Of a stretch of DNA of 64,000 bases, positions 11,501-22,552 are shown piece by piece. The notes below the pieces were generated by a model, which ran no database searches, was not told the origin of the DNA, and was given only the letters and a program-made list of their open reading frames with translations. The first letter of the stretch is position 1; each line of letters begins with the position of its first letter. The DNA comes from Trichuris trichiura (Eukaryota; Nematoda; Enoplea; Trichinellida; Trichuridae). Made by a program: the position numbers and the translations under genes. The stretch covers positions 1,063,001-1,127,000 of the forward strand of contig JBAJFE010000011.1 of the NCBI GenBank assembly GCA_037903355.1. The letters run 5' to 3'.

Positions 11501-11863
11501 TTTTGGCACTGCATTTAATGTTTTCGGCGTCATGTATCCTTTCTTTCCGCTTCTACAATCTGTTCATTCGTGTTTTACATGCAACAGTTGTAATAGACGT
11601 TCAATAAACCTATTCAACACAATTCATTTCTCGTAGCCTACGCAATGCTCTACAACGCGCGCTAAGCAGCAGCTGATCAGGTTTTGCGTTGCACTTCAGG
11701 CAAGACAGTTTCAATTGAATGGCTGATTAGCATTCACGGAAAACTGACTAATCAGAATTGATCTAGACTTGCGCAATGAGCGTCATCGTTGCTAGGCCAA
11801 TCATTACCATCCTTCGCTAACGCAGGGGGGAGTTCTTATGCGTGGTAACATACGGTAAATGTT

Positions 11864-12180
11864 CTAAGAAGCACTACGAGTAGGTTGACGCTGATGGCCA
11901 ATCGAATTAAAAAAGACGGAGTCGTAATCGTAATTATCGATGAGCTGGCGGATTTCTTCGTCGAAATCGCCTTCAACGCCCCCATTATTTCTCATAATTA
12001 CGTCTGCTGTAGCAGCTGCACTGTCTTCTTCGACTTCGTCTTCGTCAACTACATCGAACTCGGTGAACTGCTCTTGCTGCTCGTCATCGTCAACATTATC
12101 TTCCACTTGAACACTTCGTTCACTTGGCAGATTCTTGTGAAACGCACCGAAAAATTTAAATCATACACTGGTGAACCACG
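11864..12180 (-). CDS. Possible acidic reading frame beside the giant palindrome
   Basis: A minus-strand open stretch encodes a strongly acidic peptide (runs such as VEDNVDDDEQQEQF and DEDEVEEDSAA) that ends at a stop only a few bases outside the palindrome boundary. The frame stays open upstream to about 12180 (LPSERSVQ...). There is no clear start codon and I recognise no domain. It could be the tail exon of a gene or of another transposon. The composition is non-random, but function is unknown. Confidence 0.3.
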
Positions 12181-15100
12181 TTACGTAATACTTACCGGTG
12201 CCGTTACGCAAATAGGCGGATAGGTTTCGTATGCCATTTTGCTCCTTTTGTACAAGGAAAAACCTGACCGAGAAAAAGCTCACAATACGCGGAACAGTAT
12301 GCTTACATGAAAATTTCTAACGGCTTTACTATTGACGAAGTCGGTTCCGGTCAATTCAAACAAATTCCACGAAAGCAAACCGAAATTCAGTCGATACGAC
12401 GGTGTTTCAAAAGATGGGGCAAAAGCCATTTTCGTCAATCAATAAAGCCGACTTCCAACTTTACTTTAAACGTAACTACAGTCAAAACCAAAGCGCTGCA
12501 AGTACAGAACTTTTGTAGTCAAGTTCCTTTCCCCACAAAGTTACGCTTCTTAATGGCGGTTTGCATTTAGGAAAGGTTATGCGATCTAGACACAACTGCA
12601 CTCTATACACTTAAGAATTTTTAAATTACCAACTGTCTGTCATCGGTGTAACTGTTGTTGTACTGTCAAGTGTAAGTCGTAATAAGGTTTTTCTATCGCT
12701 AGAACTAATTAGCATAGGTGACAATGCAAAATATGCTAGCTTAAATACGAGAAAGACAAGGCTGACTAATTTCAACGCAACACTCGAATCACATTTCTTC
12801 AGCTGCCGCCTACGTGCTATATACATTACGTAAAACAAATTGTTTATTTTCGTATCAAAAACGAAAAAATATGGTAAGATACCAAATGGGCTTTATGGTT
12901 ACTATTGATTTAATATATGATTTGCAGGCTTGCTGTTGGATAGCTATTCTTTTTGTCTTCAGTGCTTAAAGATCAAGAAACAGACACTTGTGTATTGTCA
13001 TTTTGTTTGCCGTACATTTTACGCCGAAAACATAATTCAGTTTTGTACCTGATGTAAATACTATGCTTGAATAGCATTTGTATTTCATTACTTACGTGTT
13101 GTTTAGCAACGGGATCTGTGTTTCCTGGAAGACTTGTTACGTTAAAGCCAGCTCAAATATTATTCCATGTTGAATACCATATAATACTTTCCTTTTGAGG
13201 TCGGATGAGTACTGTAAGTAGAAATGAAATCAAGCTCTATTGGTCCACGTAATCGCGCGCACACTACGCTTTAGCCTAACATCAAATCCTGTTGGTCAGA
13301 GTAACCGCAGAAAGCGTAAACCTGAAATTAAACAGAGCAGTTGCGTCACTTTAGGTAGTTTGTAGAACAACAGGACTTCACCTTAGTTTACCTACCGTGC
13401 GCGCAGGGCGTCCGCTGAAAAAGAGTCTCAATATTTTTCCAGAGACTGCTCAGCGTTTAGATACTTCTGGCACGCCAATTCAAAGTTACCATGTGCGCAC
13501 TTCAAAGTTAATGAATCGTTAAAATCAGGAATCATGAAACGGAGTTTCACAAAGACAGCAAAAAGGGAGTGTGGATCAAAGTTTCTACGTACGAGCTACT
13601 ATAAAGGCTTGCTGTTGAAGTAAATAAATGTTAAATCAGAGGAATTATTGAATGTGTCGTCTAATGATACGCAATATCTGAGCTGCCCTAGAAATTGTGA
13701 ATACAAATAACGGTGGGAGAGCACTTCCGTTTCAAACAGAAGAAGTTCTCATTATGAGCACTTAAGTGATTAGATTCTATCAATAGCATGTGGTGAATGA
13801 TACGCTTCAAAGCCTCACTTTTATAAGAAAATTTTATGCAACTTTAAGAGTTTCATTGAGAAGATATAAAAGAAATGAAACTAACTGCAGGTTCGTCAGC
13901 ACAGCCACCTTTACTTGAATAAGCTACCCGATTCAATAAAAAACAGACAGAGCCAAAACAAGCTTTCAAAGAAAGCAATGATTTCTTCCATGATGTTGGG
14001 TGGAACGCTAAAAAATAAAATTGTAAGATATAGGCAACAGCTAACACATAGAGGCACAAGTAGTCAGCAAACAGTAGCACAGCACATAATCAATCATGCA
14101 TAAAACAGTTTGGCAATACAGCAATCCCTCCGCTGAGATAAGTCGAGGGATTGCCCTATCGCTTGTTTATTGATCTACAAAGTTACGCATGCACATTAAC
14201 TCCTAAGTGGATACTCAGAACAGACTCTAAAGCATTACTAATTTTGCAACTCGTTATCGGTGACCGCTGAACAGTATTTGCGCGAGGTTACATGCAAGTT
14301 GAACTGAATACCATAAAAATAGCTTTGTGGGACTTACTGCACTTTCCAAAGCCGGTTACGCGTTGAGAGGGTAATGAACATGTGGTAGTGAAACGAGAAT
14401 GCGAACAGTTTCATTATTGGTTTCTGCTGTTTGAACACCAATAATGTTCCACTGCAGCTCATGTGCACGACAGAGTAGAAGCGATCCTTCGTCCTAAGAA
14501 ATTAAGCTATTTCTTTCATCGCGTTATTGCGCAAACACAAAACCGTATAGGCGCATATATGACCGTACTAATGACCAATAGGGTCTACCTTAATAGGTGA
14601 TTTATTAACTGAATACCCTAAAAAATTAGGCTTGGAGATAAAAAAAATACACCTTATGCAATGCAGAAAGGCTAAAACAAGTAACGGGCGTATACCTGTC
14701 GTGGTGGATGTCTCACTTGTAGGCAAAATTCTGATGCCGTAGTATTGCTGTAGAATCTCTTCTCACACGTATAGTCAGGCAAAAGTTTAGCCTTGGCTAC
14801 AGTCGCATTCAGAGTGTGCCCTAAAAATTGTTCCTAAGAAATTTCAGGAGACAAGTTTACTGTTTAAAAATACCTTTGCCCGTAAAAAGCATGGAGACAC
14901 AATTGTCAATTGGAAAGGTTATCGTCGGCTTTTTCAAGCAGAGACCTGCGAAAACCGAAGAATTCATTTGGAGCATCACTAGTCCTTTGGGAATCGTTTC
15001 GGACAGTGATACATTCACAGGATACTTCTTTTCTTGTCCTTCATTTTGTCGGTAAATATAACCGGTTGAAATAATTCCTGATCTGAAAATGTCATTGATG

Positions 15101-17616
15101 AATTACACTTCCAAATAAGGTAGTACGTGAACGGTTCAATGAGAACCAACTCATAACGAGTATACGCAGTTAGACTTTGCCGACTTATTCAAGCATCTTA
15201 GCCCAAATTTAGATTCCTCTAGTTCAATTAAGCGTAGAACCATCAGCGGTTGCACAGCCAAAAATTTTTTTCGTAGAAAGAAACATAAACGGTTCACCTG
15301 CTGAAACAGCCGGCGCTTGTGTAGACAAAGTCAGAGCCACGGTTGGCGTCCTCTTCTTCTTCAAGAAGAAAAGCAGGGCAAACACCTCCATCAAATTTCA
15401 AATAAAACAACCACGGAAGAGACAGAGCAGAAACAATCGTATCTTTTCCTCGTTTAGGAAGTTCAACTGCATCAAGTGCTTTCGTTACGCCACACTTACC
15501 TAGCCATACACTACCTGGCCATCCTGCCCATACATTCTTAAAGCAATACAGCAATCAGACCAATTTAACCATAAAAACTTGAAAAGATATGAAATGCAGA
15601 AAGTGACCTTTTCGTGCGTAACTAAAACTTGAACGATTTTCAATCAAAACTGCAATGGCAAATGGTATGTATTTTGAAAACGCATTTGACTGAGACACCC
15701 GCTGAGTCAACTAGACTGCGACGACAAAATATTGTAGCAAAATGACACCGCAATTTAACATTTATCTATTGCGAAAGAATGTACAATATCGAAAAAGAAG
15801 TGCTTCTCAAAGACCATCTGAAACTTGGCAGTTTTTTATTTCTCTAAGGACATAGCCAGCTAGTTATAAAACGAGTTAGTCGTGTACTGCAGGCTTGTTA
15901 TGCAATAAAAGAGTATCTACTTATTCGCCCAACACCGTTTCCTTTGAATACGTAGCATTTAGTAACGACTGCGCAAATTTTCGTGGTAGATCTTATGTTT
16001 ACGGTAGTAACCTGTTTTAGACCAATTTCTAGCCAGTTTTCCGGAGCTTTTAGGTCCACTTTTGACCCCTACGTCAAATCGATCGCCTGTAACCCGTTGG
16101 GCCTCAACTGGTGACTTTTGCCCAATGGGGCGCAAAGTGGCATACTAACAGGCATTTCGTTAAGGAGGGCTGTAGGCACCTATGCGGAAGTCAGTTCGCA
16201 CTCATGTTTGCGAACCGTGGTTACACCCACTTGCTGAACTTAGGTGAAAACAGCAAAGCGCCTCTTTGTTTCTCAACTTTCAATACCAGCGTAAACGTCA
16301 ACTTTTTCTCAGATACAGCTAAGAAATTGTTAAAACTTTTGAAATAGGAGGACTTACAAATAAAAGCGGATCAAATAATGAGAGATTCTGCCGTTTTTAC
16401 ATTTAAAAATCAGAATATCTTAACTGAGAAAAACAGTATAAATGTCTGGATGACAACGCCAATGAGTTACTTCATAAAAGAATTTCTACACGTTGAACCC
16501 GTCTTTATAACCATACGCAGTTTTGAATTGAAACTTCAGTACTGCATGTGCTCTTTAATATGCACAATGAATTTCGAACATGATCACTTACGGTAATAGC
16601 AATACAGTGAGGTCAGTCTGCTTTGAAAGTAATGACTACAAGCAGCGGATATAAAACAGCTAACATAGTTGAAATTTCTTAGCTTACAAAATCGAACGGA
16701 TTTACACATGCAAAAAAGGTAGCGAACTATTGCTGAATTAAAACGCCTAAAAAACGTTTTGCCCAGCGCAACGGGAGGAAACCCTTTCGTCTTGCGCTGA
16801 CGTTACAATGAAAAGTATTAGTTGCATATAAAATTGGGGAATTATAAAAAGTAATGTAGAAGTGTACGGCAGTAAAGGTTGAAGTTCACTCACCGCTACG
16901 AAAAGAAAAAGAAAGCATACGCTTTTGATCATTGTTGCGCAACGAAAAGCTTTGAAAAAATTATGCAATTTATGCCTTTACAATGCCAATTGGTAAACGT
17001 ACGATATTTGCTTATCCGTTCAAAAGACGAGAAAACACAATGAGCGTCGCAAGTAGGCAAATAAGAATAAAAGCTGCATGCTGCGACGCAAAACGTTTTC
17101 ATTGAAATTTGAAGCAACACTATTTCTCAAAATTACCGCGGTTAGCTTTCAGTTTGCTCAACAACGGAAACGTAAGGCAATTTCAGATAGATCAGAACAA
17201 CGTGATCCTAAAAGCGGTCACCCACACTATATGACGTTTCGCTCTATTGTCATTAGTCGCTGCTTGTTCTCCCTATCGGAGACGCTTTTCCTCAGATAAT
17301 TGATAGACAAATGCTGATGTTAATAGACAAATATTAGATCTGAAAACCTACATGAGGCATACAGTAATCAAAAGCCCACAGATGGAAGACTACCTAAGGT
17401 TGGAGCAGCAAAGATCTATGTTAGTTTCTGCAAATTTTAGACTGGTAATTAAACAACTGAAAATGTGGCACTGATCAACAAACAAATCATTAGCATGGCT
17501 TACCTTAAAGGGAGTTGACCAATAGGTATTACAAACTTTAAACGAAAAAAGTTTAAACTTTTCTCAACAGTCTTACTGAGTCTGCAACGACGACGATTAC
17601 AAGCAGAAGACAAAGA
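12181..17616. other. Gene-poor stretch
   Basis: Only short reading frames (under about 90 codons) occur, for example at 12307, 13853, 14828, 15294 and 16111. None shows a domain, a convincing splice pattern or similarity I can name. The DNA is AT-rich and of low apparent repeat content. Confidence 0.4.
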
Positions 17617-18810
17617 ATGAGTACCGACAAGTCGACCATTACTTACCTTTACGTAATTGTTCACGTTACCAATCTTCGCATACCGGTAGTTGTACATGAA
17701 GATATGTCATGCCAAGATCTTATACGCATAGTGAAAAGACGTTTGACTTACTTCAGACGCGGCCTATTCGGCTTGCAATATGAGGACAGTAGGCGTACCC
17801 TGCATTGGGCTGCAATGAATCAATCGGTAATGGACTTGTTCGTGGGCCGTTCCAAGGTGGCCACCGCTTACTTAAGACCAAACAGATTCCCAAACATAAA
17901 CTGGGCTACTTGCGATGCAGCGACTGTTCGATTATTTTACCATCATTTGAGAAAAATAGTGGCAATTGGCAGCATTGATATGACGCTCAATGTGGCGGTA
18001 AATCTCAAAGCAATAGAAATGCAAAGTCAGTACGGAAACTGCCATTCAGCCATACGAACCAGGGGACAATATTTAGCCTTCGGTTCCCCGCCCGCGCAGC
18101 TGATTGGCAGCGATCACATTACCGACATGAAATGGAAACGACTGGTCTACGTTGCGTGGGCTGACAAAGCTGGCATGACGCTTGAACAAGCGATAGAAAA
18201 GTACATGAATACAGTGGATAAACTGCCAAAGTACGGCGTACTCTATTTCCAAGTTTGGAACGATAGCGGAAAAGAAAAATTTTTCGGTATCGGCGTTAAT
18301 GCAATCAGAATTTATGACCCTGAAGACACTGCATTGTGTGAAATGGAAATTCCATGGGGAGACATCTACCAGGTTAAAGAGAGCGGCAGACGTGTTACGA
18401 TTCATCGCCGGGCGCCGAGAGAAGAGAAGCTCATCTATTACACGGAAAGACGAAAGACGGCAACGCAAATTGCAATACTTTCCGAAGACTACAGGGAAGT
18501 TGAACATTTGGAATATATATCTCAGAGGCCAAAACGTCAACAACCAACCGGCAAAGCAGTCAAAAATGGCAAATCAAAAACTATGCGCGACTTATTGCTG
18601 CACGCTTTTGGCGCTGGAAACGGAGAGGGAGAAAAATTTCCAAACGCTGTACGCAATCTCGAGCGAGTACACGTACCGACATTTGAAAAACACAAGGCAA
18701 AATACGGAAAAGTGATCTACCTTAATGGGCAAGCATTTTTCAAAACTCATATTAGCATAAAAGCAATTGACGAACGCTGTAAAGCTTTAAGCATTGACAA
18801 TACGAATTAA
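17617..18810 (+). CDS. Intronless FERM-domain protein (ERM/merlin-like)
   Basis: One uninterrupted frame encodes 397 residues. Residues 8-80 look like the ubiquitin-like F1 lobe (FGLQYEDSRRTLHW matches the FGLQY-D-K--xxW pattern of ERM proteins). Residues 100-195 look like the helical F2 lobe, with QYGNCHSAIRTRGQYL standing where ERM proteins have KYGDY-P--HK-GFL. Residues 205-310 form the PH-like F3 lobe (YGVLYFQVWNDSGKE, then RIYDPED and IPWGDI). After the FERM domain there is only a short basic tail; the long helix and actin-binding end of ERM proteins are missing. FERM domains bind membrane lipids and receptor tails at the cortex. The lack of introns, unlike most genes here, suggests a retrocopy-derived gene, now diverged but fully open. 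The exact subfamily is uncertain. Confidence 0.85.
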   Translation: MSTDKSTITYLYVIVHVTNLRIPVVVHEDMSCQDLIRIVKRRLTYFRRGLFGLQYEDSRRTLHWAAMNQSVMDLFVGRSKVATAYLRPNRFPNINWATCDAATVRLFYHHLRKIVAIGSIDMTLNVAVNLKAIEMQSQYGNCHSAIRTRGQYLAFGSPPAQLIGSDHITDMKWKRLVYVAWADKAGMTLEQAIEKYMNTVDKLPKYGVLYFQVWNDSGKEKFFGIGVNAIRIYDPEDTALCEMEIPWGDIYQVKESGRRVTIHRRAPREEKLIYYTERRKTATQIAILSEDYREVEHLEYISQRPKRQQPTGKAVKNGKSKTMRDLLLHAFGAGNGEGEKFPNAVRNLERVHVPTFEKHKAKYGKVIYLNGQAFFKTHISIKAIDERCKALSIDNTN

Positions 18811-19103
18811 AGACGTCACAGTTCGCTTAGTGGTCAACGAACTAACTTGCTTCAAACTTGATGTGCAATTTTTACGACAATTAAAACCCCAATTGCTTAA
18901 CAGAGTTAACTGCAAAAGAAAATAACAAAACTGACGCATACTTTACAGCTAAGACTTATCGTCATGTCAGTCAGTTCGCGCATTCGTGAGACAGAATCAA
19001 CAGACAAACTAAACAAGCAATAAATAATGGACATTCATTTCTGCAACATGCCTACATTTCCATTGCGGTAATTGCTGGAAAATGTTTCGTGGAAAAATAA
19101 TAC

Positions 19104-22100
19104 CTACTTTTGGTCAACTGCCGATTTTTGGATAACATTCTTAAAAGATGACGCTGCAGCCCTATTGCCATCTTCGCACGGTTCGGAAGCAGGTGAAATC
19201 ACGTAAGATCCAGCCAACGATTTCTTGCTTATTTGGCATAAAGAGGACGCATGTTTCGACCTAGTCCGTCTACTATGCGAGCATTGTCTTGACAAAGCCT
19301 TCTTTGTATATATCTGATGATGAACTGCGGTTGGTCGTAAACAACCACTCAGTTTCAATTGAAATTGTCCAAGTGGAGATGACAATAAAAAGTTGTGAAA
19401 ATCATCGGCGCTGCAAGTGCTCGGTAAAACGCACGGATACAGGCTTTTAGGCTTCAGATAGGAAACCATTGCAACCACTTCGTCAAAGGAACTATGATTC
19501 GAGTATAAAATATGACAAACAGTTTGCGATGTAAAGTATTTGACGCATCTGAAATACGACAACAACAACAACATGCAACAAAGGACTATGAATTCTATTA
19601 CTTTGTGTTTTTTCGAGCCGCAAACCACATGACAGATGGCCTTAAGGTGAGCACTGTATTACTGTTGTGCACCGCTTTACAACACTTATGATTTTCCACA
19701 TCGTCGCGTCCCCTTTCCTAAAAAGAGCTATACAGAAAATGACAATAAAAGAAAGTTATTATGTTCTCTAAATTAGTCACGTAGAATAGGTTGAAAAACT
19801 CGAGTCTAATTTTCAGCGAAAGCGTAAAGGCATTAATAAAAGTTTACCAATGAAACGAAGGCGTGCAACCTTGTTTCGTCACAAGAATCGGTGAGGCAAT
19901 CTGAAATATCTGCTACTGTTTCGTAAGCACGCAACAGCCTTTCGTTTACATGAATCTACAAGTGAAGTAATTTAAACGAAAATGATGCATTGTAAATAGA
20001 AACCTTCTGTTTTAGTCTTTTGCTAAGTTGGCAAAACAGAAACTCGTAACCATATTGATAAGGACATTTAAAGAGAATACGATTTTCGCTGTTCTTCTTC
20101 AGCCAGTCGGCGGCTATTTTAGAAGCAGCTTTTACCGCCTCCCACCTGGACGGAAATTGGCGCGTGTAAGGTGTACAAAACGTACTGTCGAAGTACAAGC
20201 TGGTCAGTTGCTTTAGCCTGCGAGAAAACATTATAAAGACAAAACTAACGCAGTTAAACTTACTCGCCGTCAATATGCAAAAGTGGAAAGCTTTTCCAGT
20301 CGAATAAGCTTACCCGTTCGTCACCCGTGTATAGAACGGGACCTTCTGAACCTTCAAACAAGAGCCTAGAAGAAACAGCAACGTTAGAAGAAAGATTTTC
20401 TAGCCGATTTGAAAAACTTTACATGACAGATCCAATGCAATGACCACCTGGAAGTAAGGTTACCGTCGCGGATTTGGCACAACTATCATTGGTACTACAA
20501 ACCAAGAATGGCACGTTGGTTTCCCAAGAATTCTGAAGCGCAAAGATCAACTATTCACACTGATAAAACGTCTTCTTACTATAAAGGGTTCCAATCTCTT
20601 ATAGCGGTGGTCGGAAAGCATCAGCGTAGCAGTTAGTTTGTGCATAAACAATGTAGCGCCCCTAAAGAATGTAAAGTATGCTTTAATAGCGATGGACTAA
20701 ATCTAATGAAACCAAAGAACCTCTCGCTTGCAGGGTTTTACTAAAATTGTAATATCACTTTGCTACGCTACGGCTGTTTTTCTGAAAAAGACGGGGTACT
20801 TCTAAACTTTAATTCATTAGTTAAAAAGGAGAACAGACACAAGCAATTGGCAGCTTACGCAAAGGAATTCAAATGAGCATTTTGTATTTTCAGGAACGAA
20901 GAAAGTAGACCTTAAGTTGAAAGGACAATTGTACTGCCGAATAGTTCAAAATTCAATTTTAGCACGCTGGAAATGGATTACTAATAGCAGCGCTAACTAG
21001 CAACGTATACGATCAATTAAGCGTTCAAAAAGTTTAGAAACAGAGCGATATGACACTGTCATGAAAACACGTGTTTCAGTTATCCAAATTCGTATAGGAG
21101 AGCAGTGCAGTTACGGTATGAACGAACAATGTTTTGATGTGGCATTATCGGTTGCCTGTATGTTAAGTTCTATCGGCTATTGCTTTTTAAGACCAAAAGA
21201 AGCTACCTGAACAAGTTATTCCAAAGACGTTGGAGAATTCGACATAGGACAAGTAGAACTTGATGCAATTGCTTTACTGATTTTTTGAAAATGCAGACTG
21301 CTTTGCTATTAATCGAAATGGTGATAACGAACACGCGCACAAAGGCATTAAAAACTTTTCAATATTCACACATTTCGATTAATACAGTAGGCATACGACC
21401 TGCAGGTTAATTGGCCTACAATTATCCGAGTGACCCCAAGGCAAGTAAAATTTGAATAATGAGTTTTCGAATTACGAGATTTTTTTAATCTATGAGCTAA
21501 CAACGTTGGCAACCAAGAATATCGCTTGAAATGCTTGTTAACGAAGGCTGAAAAGCGTTCGTCAGCATTACCTGTAGACATGCTAACTTTCACATGCATA
21601 ATGCTTTTATAATTGAAACGGACAGCCAACATAATATTTTTCTTGGAAACCGACTAGCTCAAACTGAATACAGGAATCTTCCATTTTTATTTACAGTAGA
21701 ATGTCTAAATTTGGATGCATAAAGAACGAACGAAGAACGTACGACAATAAAACCGAAGAGAAACAGATAAATTGAAAAAATAATAACAAATTGATTAGCA
21801 CTAGTCATTAAATAAATAAAATTACGTTTGAGGATAGATTACAGAGATTAACTTGCCTATCAGAAACAATACGGTAGGCGATCCGCTGTCCCAAATGCAC
21901 CGGATCAGAATTAAAACGGATTATTGAATAGTAGGTGTTAGATAAGCGTCAAAGTCATCAGCGAACGTGCAGCTTTCATCTCAGGCTATTGAGCAAACGA
22001 TTCGTTGCAAAATCTCATACGCAACATTTTCGGCTGTGACGTCGTATCAAGGCTCGAAAGTGTCGGAAATTTTGATACTGCATCACGTAATGCACTTTGA

Positions 22101-22441
22101 AAGTAATAACGATGCAAGTAATAATGCAAACTGAACCTGGATAAGGGCAGCAAAAACCTTGAAGCGAACAAAGCGCTGCCAAGTTCAAATTTTTGAATTT
22201 CCTGCTCAGCAAAAAATAATTTCTCACCCAGAACGTAGCTTTTCGAAAAAAGCGTTGCTTTCTAGACCTGCCATATGATCTACAATGAAAACAAAACGGG
22301 ACATAGGCTACGCGTCCAACTGAAATGCTTACCGGAATGGAAATGGGAAAGAAAAAAAGCGCAAGCTTGCAATGCTCGGTCGCAAAAATAGTCGACCGAA
22401 ATGAAATTGTATTCGGCGATAATGCCATTAAAAGAGGACAT
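19104..22441 (-). CDS. DCLRE1C: Artemis/SNM1C-like metallo-beta-lactamase/beta-CASP nuclease
   Basis: The exons that join in phase are 22441-22333, 22279-22228, 20532-20423, 20365-20264, 20217-20004, 19955-19848, 19717-19602 and 19548-19104. A further exon between 22228 and 20532 (perhaps around 22150-22030) is unresolved. The start matches the Artemis N-terminus (MSSFNGIIAEY, then SVDYF). The metal ligands are present: HFHSDH, GGHCIGSV and YTGD. The beta-CASP motifs are also present: YFDSTF, a His in TRLHAF, and NHSSFDE. LRPSVMWF and YLKPKSLYPCVLP match the Artemis branch rather than SNM1A/B. A basic, Ser-rich tail of about 100 residues ends the protein. Artemis opens DNA hairpins and trims ends in end joining. 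The gene is divergent from coilin, with start codons 111 bp apart. Confidence 0.9.
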
Positions 22442-22552
22442 TTAGCTGGGCTGAAATGCGCGCAAGAGTCGCAAGGGAACATACAGAATGAAAAGTGATT
22501 TTCAAGACTAAATACAGTAGGACTTGAATGGAATGTTTAAAAGTGGAGAAAA
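22442..22552. promoter_or_regulatory. Likely bidirectional promoter of Artemis and coilin genes
   Basis: Only 111 bp separate the start codon of the minus-strand nuclease gene (22441) from the start codon of the plus-strand coilin gene (22553). Both promoters and both 5' untranslated regions must lie in or overlap this gap unless an upstream non-coding exon exists. I see no obvious TATA box. This is inferred from geometry only. Confidence 0.55.

Larger units (their letters stand above)
9329..11857. mobile_element. Giant inverted repeat (2.5 kb) carrying transposase remnants
   Basis: The outer ends TACCGTATGTTACCACGCAT (from 9330) and the reverse complement ending at about 11857 match. Inward, the two arms remain alignable all the way to about 10565 and 10620, leaving a spacer of roughly 50 bp near 10593. 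Each arm is about 1.2 kb. The arms differ by scattered substitutions, so they are not freshly copied. Within each arm, close to the centre, a ~110 bp segment (TTGAAGTTTGATG...GACCT-TATC-ATGAT) is present twice in tandem (about 10408 and 10522 on the left). Each arm carries the 3' end of a pogo/Tigger-like transposase reading outward. The structure is a foldback composite of two head-to-head truncated elements. Confidence 0.9.
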
